In this document: one piece after another, positions 6,048 through 7,372 of the stretch | Numbering within the stretch: the first letter of the stretch is position 1 | How the letters are laid out: each line of letters begins with the position of its first letter | From: Candidatus Alcyoniella australis | Lineage (GTDB): Bacteria > Lernaellota > Lernaellaia > JAVCCG01 > Alcyoniellaceae | DNA length: 7,372 nucleotides | Assembly (NCBI GenBank): GCA_030765605.1 | Contig: JAVCCG010000042.1 | Location: 1-7,372 of the forward strand | Reading direction: 5' to 3' | Notes under the pieces: model-generated | What the model was told of the DNA's origin: nothing | The model's input: only the letters and a program-made list of their open reading frames with translations | The model's database searches: none | Translations under genes and position numbers: made by a program

Positions 6048-6941
6048 GTGGTAACACCTCTCGCTCACAGATTCATAGTCCCGCCTTTTACGGTTCTCAA
6101 TGCCCGTTCTTCCTTCTGGATACAACGTAAGCGGCTGTGGCTGCGCTACATCGGGCCAATGCGGCCAACGGCTCCGGTGCCGCTGTTTCCCCCAATTCGC
6201 AAGGGCAACAAACTGGTCCACACTAACGGAGGGCTGTCGATTTTCGACCCGGTGCTGGCCGAGATCCTGATCCATTGGTTTTGCCCGGTCGGCGGGGCGA
6301 TCCTCGACCCGTTCGGCGGCGAGGCCGTCAAGGGCATTGTGGCTGCCAAGACGGGCCGCGAGTACGTTGGCGTTGAAGTCAGGCGGAAGCAGGTCGAGGA
6401 GAACCTAACAATCGCCGCCCGCCTTGGTTTGGACTGCCGCTGGATCGTCGGCGACAGCGTTCATCTCAATAAGCTATTGCCCGAGATGGAGTACGATTTT
6501 TGCTTCTCCTCGCCGCCTTACTACAACCTGGAGCGGTATCGAGGAGGCGATGGGGACCTTTCCGAAAAACAGTCCTATCAGGACTTCCTCGAGGCCTACG
6601 GCCTGGTTCTGGCCAGGTGCGCCAACAAGCTCAAGCCCGGCCGCTTGCTGGCTATGAAGGTCGGTGAATTCCGGGATAAGAAGGGCGAGATCCAGGGCTT
6701 TGTAAACGACACGGTGGATATGGCCCGAATGGCCGGGCTGAAATACTTCAACCATCTGGCGCTGCTGATGCCGTTAGTTACGGCGCCACTGCGCGCTGCC
6801 GGACACATGCGCTTGCGTAAGGTGGTCCAAGTCCACCAGACCGTGCTTGTGTTCATCAAAGGGGAGCCCCGTGGCCTCGATCGCGGCGCGTTCCCCATCA
6901 TCTCGGAGAACTACGTTGATCCCCTTTCGGCTGTTGAATAA
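6048..6941 (+). CDS. Phage-type DNA methyltransferase (N4-cytosine or N6-adenine)
   Basis: This 297-residue enzyme should transfer a methyl group from S-adenosylmethionine to an exocyclic amino group of adenine or cytosine in DNA. The order of motifs is: an N-terminal PPFTVLNARSSFWIQRKR block (residues 12-29), which I know from phage methylases; a motif-X-like HTNGGLSIFDPVLAE (58-72); SAM-binding motif I ILDPFGG (85-91) with GIVAAKTGREYVGVEV (96-111); catalytic motif IV SSPPYYNLERY (154-164); SYQDFLEAYGLVL (176-188); LKPGRLLAMKVGEFRDKKG (195-213); and a C-terminal VFIKG (268-272). Motif I before motif IV excludes the permuted beta order. The first glycine step is DPFGGEAVKG in place of the common DPFxGxGT, a variant seen in phage enzymes. 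Ser before PPY leans toward N4-cytosine but does not settle it. No nuclease is fused or adjacent, so this looks like an orphan, protective methylase. The target sequence is unknown. Confidence 0.88.
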   Translation: MVTPLAHRFIVPPFTVLNARSSFWIQRKRLWLRYIGPMRPTAPVPLFPPIRKGNKLVHTNGGLSIFDPVLAEILIHWFCPVGGAILDPFGGEAVKGIVAAKTGREYVGVEVRRKQVEENLTIAARLGLDCRWIVGDSVHLNKLLPEMEYDFCFSSPPYYNLERYRGGDGDLSEKQSYQDFLEAYGLVLARCANKLKPGRLLAMKVGEFRDKKGEIQGFVNDTVDMARMAGLKYFNHLALLMPLVTAPLRAAGHMRLRKVVQVHQTVLVFIKGEPRGLDRGAFPIISENYVDPLSAVE

Positions 6942-7372
6942 GGCGATCCGTGCGCAGGTGATCGCCGAGCATCTGCGGCTGCTGGGCGCGACGCGCTGTG
7001 TGGTCTACACCTGCGGCAATGCCGCCCGAGCCCTACGCGAGGAGGGCCTCGACGTGGTCGAGGTCGGGCCACGGGGGGCTTTGCAGCCGAGTAGGGAGTT
7101 GACCTACGAGGAGATACTACAGGCCCATCCAGGGCTTTTTAACGCCACCAGCGGGCACCTGCCGCCGCCTTTGATGTATCGCCTGGCCGAGCGGATTTTC
7201 GAGCATCTGCCCGTCGAGATCTTCCAGAATCACAAAACAATCTACTGCCCCTGCGGCAGCGGGGAGACGCTCGTTGCGATGGCCCACCTGGTGCCCTTCA
7301 GCCGGTTGGTGGCTGTGGTGTCCGATCAGATCGCTGCGCTGCGCTTTGACTTCAGCCCCCTCAAGCACCTGA
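6916..7372 (+). CDS. Methyltransferase-linked phage protein of unknown function, cut by window end
   Basis: The reading frame is open for 152 codons and runs off the window. No stop is seen. I chose TTG 6916 (GGAGA 6 bases upstream); GTG 6871, after GGGGAG, is the alternative and adds 15 residues of unlikely composition. Either way it overlaps the methyltransferase gene, so the two are probably co-translated. Visible blocks are a helix, then VVYTCGNAARALREEGLDVVEVGPR (about 29-53), which looks like an alpha/beta strand-turn-helix unit; GLFNATSGHLPPPLMYRLAE (about 73-92); and IYCPCGSGETLVAMAHLVP (109-127). The GSGET turn at the head of a helix is what a phosphate-binding loop looks like. I recall similar conserved proteins beside phage methylases but cannot give a family name. 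A nucleotide- or cofactor-binding role in DNA modification is an inference. Confidence 0.75.
   Translation, partial: MIPFRLLNKAIRAQVIAEHLRLLGATRCVVYTCGNAARALREEGLDVVEVGPRGALQPSRELTYEEILQAHPGLFNATSGHLPPPLMYRLAERIFEHLPVEIFQNHKTIYCPCGSGETLVAMAHLVPFSRLVAVVSDQIAALRFDFSPLKHL

Noticed and set aside
7117-7368. An 83-codon minus-strand frame near the window end
   Set aside because: It is the shadow of the + strand partial gene, whose translation shows structured motifs and overlaps the methyltransferase in typical operon style.
1-7372. tRNA genes, CRISPR arrays, replication origins or attachment sites
   Set aside because: No cloverleaf-like stems, regularly spaced repeats, iteron clusters or integrase-linked direct repeats were seen.

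Overview
This window reads as the end of the tail-assembly module of a contractile-tailed phage, prophage or tailocin, followed by accessory genes. The DNA is GC-rich with GC-ending codons, tightly packed, and almost all coding is on the + strand. The host cannot be named from the sequence. A GC-rich Gram-negative host (Pseudomonadota, Desulfobacterota or Myxococcota type) is a reasonable guess, because the gene order resembles that of Mu-like and P2-like phages (gp25/gp46-like, J, I, fibre).

Region 1 (12-4479) is the baseplate and fibre operon. It holds a gp25/GPW-like baseplate wedge protein, a baseplate J-like protein, a P2 gpI-like tail protein with a repetitive Phe-Asp-Asp C-terminal tail, and a 710-residue tail fibre or spike with a glycine-rich part that looks like a beta-helix. 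The first three genes overlap by 4 bases (ATGA type), as expected for translational coupling. The fibre gene has its own strong ribosome binding site.

Region 2 (about 4480-5100) is an island that is visibly poorer in GC and carries one gene on the opposite strand. The gene encodes a small protein with an N-terminal winged-helix-like part, a Gly/Asn-rich strand motif and a helical C-terminus. It looks like a 'moron' or lysogenic-conversion cargo gene dropped between two late genes. It is the best candidate here for something with a separate function, such as regulation or host defence.

Region 3 (5108-5875) returns to GC-rich + strand coding, with an unrecognised protein anchored in the membrane by its N-terminus. 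A 172-base gap follows, with a strong 11-bp hairpin and a second, perfect inverted repeat.

Region 4 (6048 to the window end) begins with a phage-type amino-group DNA methyltransferase (DPFGG and SSPPYY motifs). Overlapping its 3' end is a second gene, cut by the window edge, for an unrecognised protein with NATSGHLP and CPCGSGET motifs. The two are likely co-translated and may form a DNA-modification cassette that protects phage DNA.
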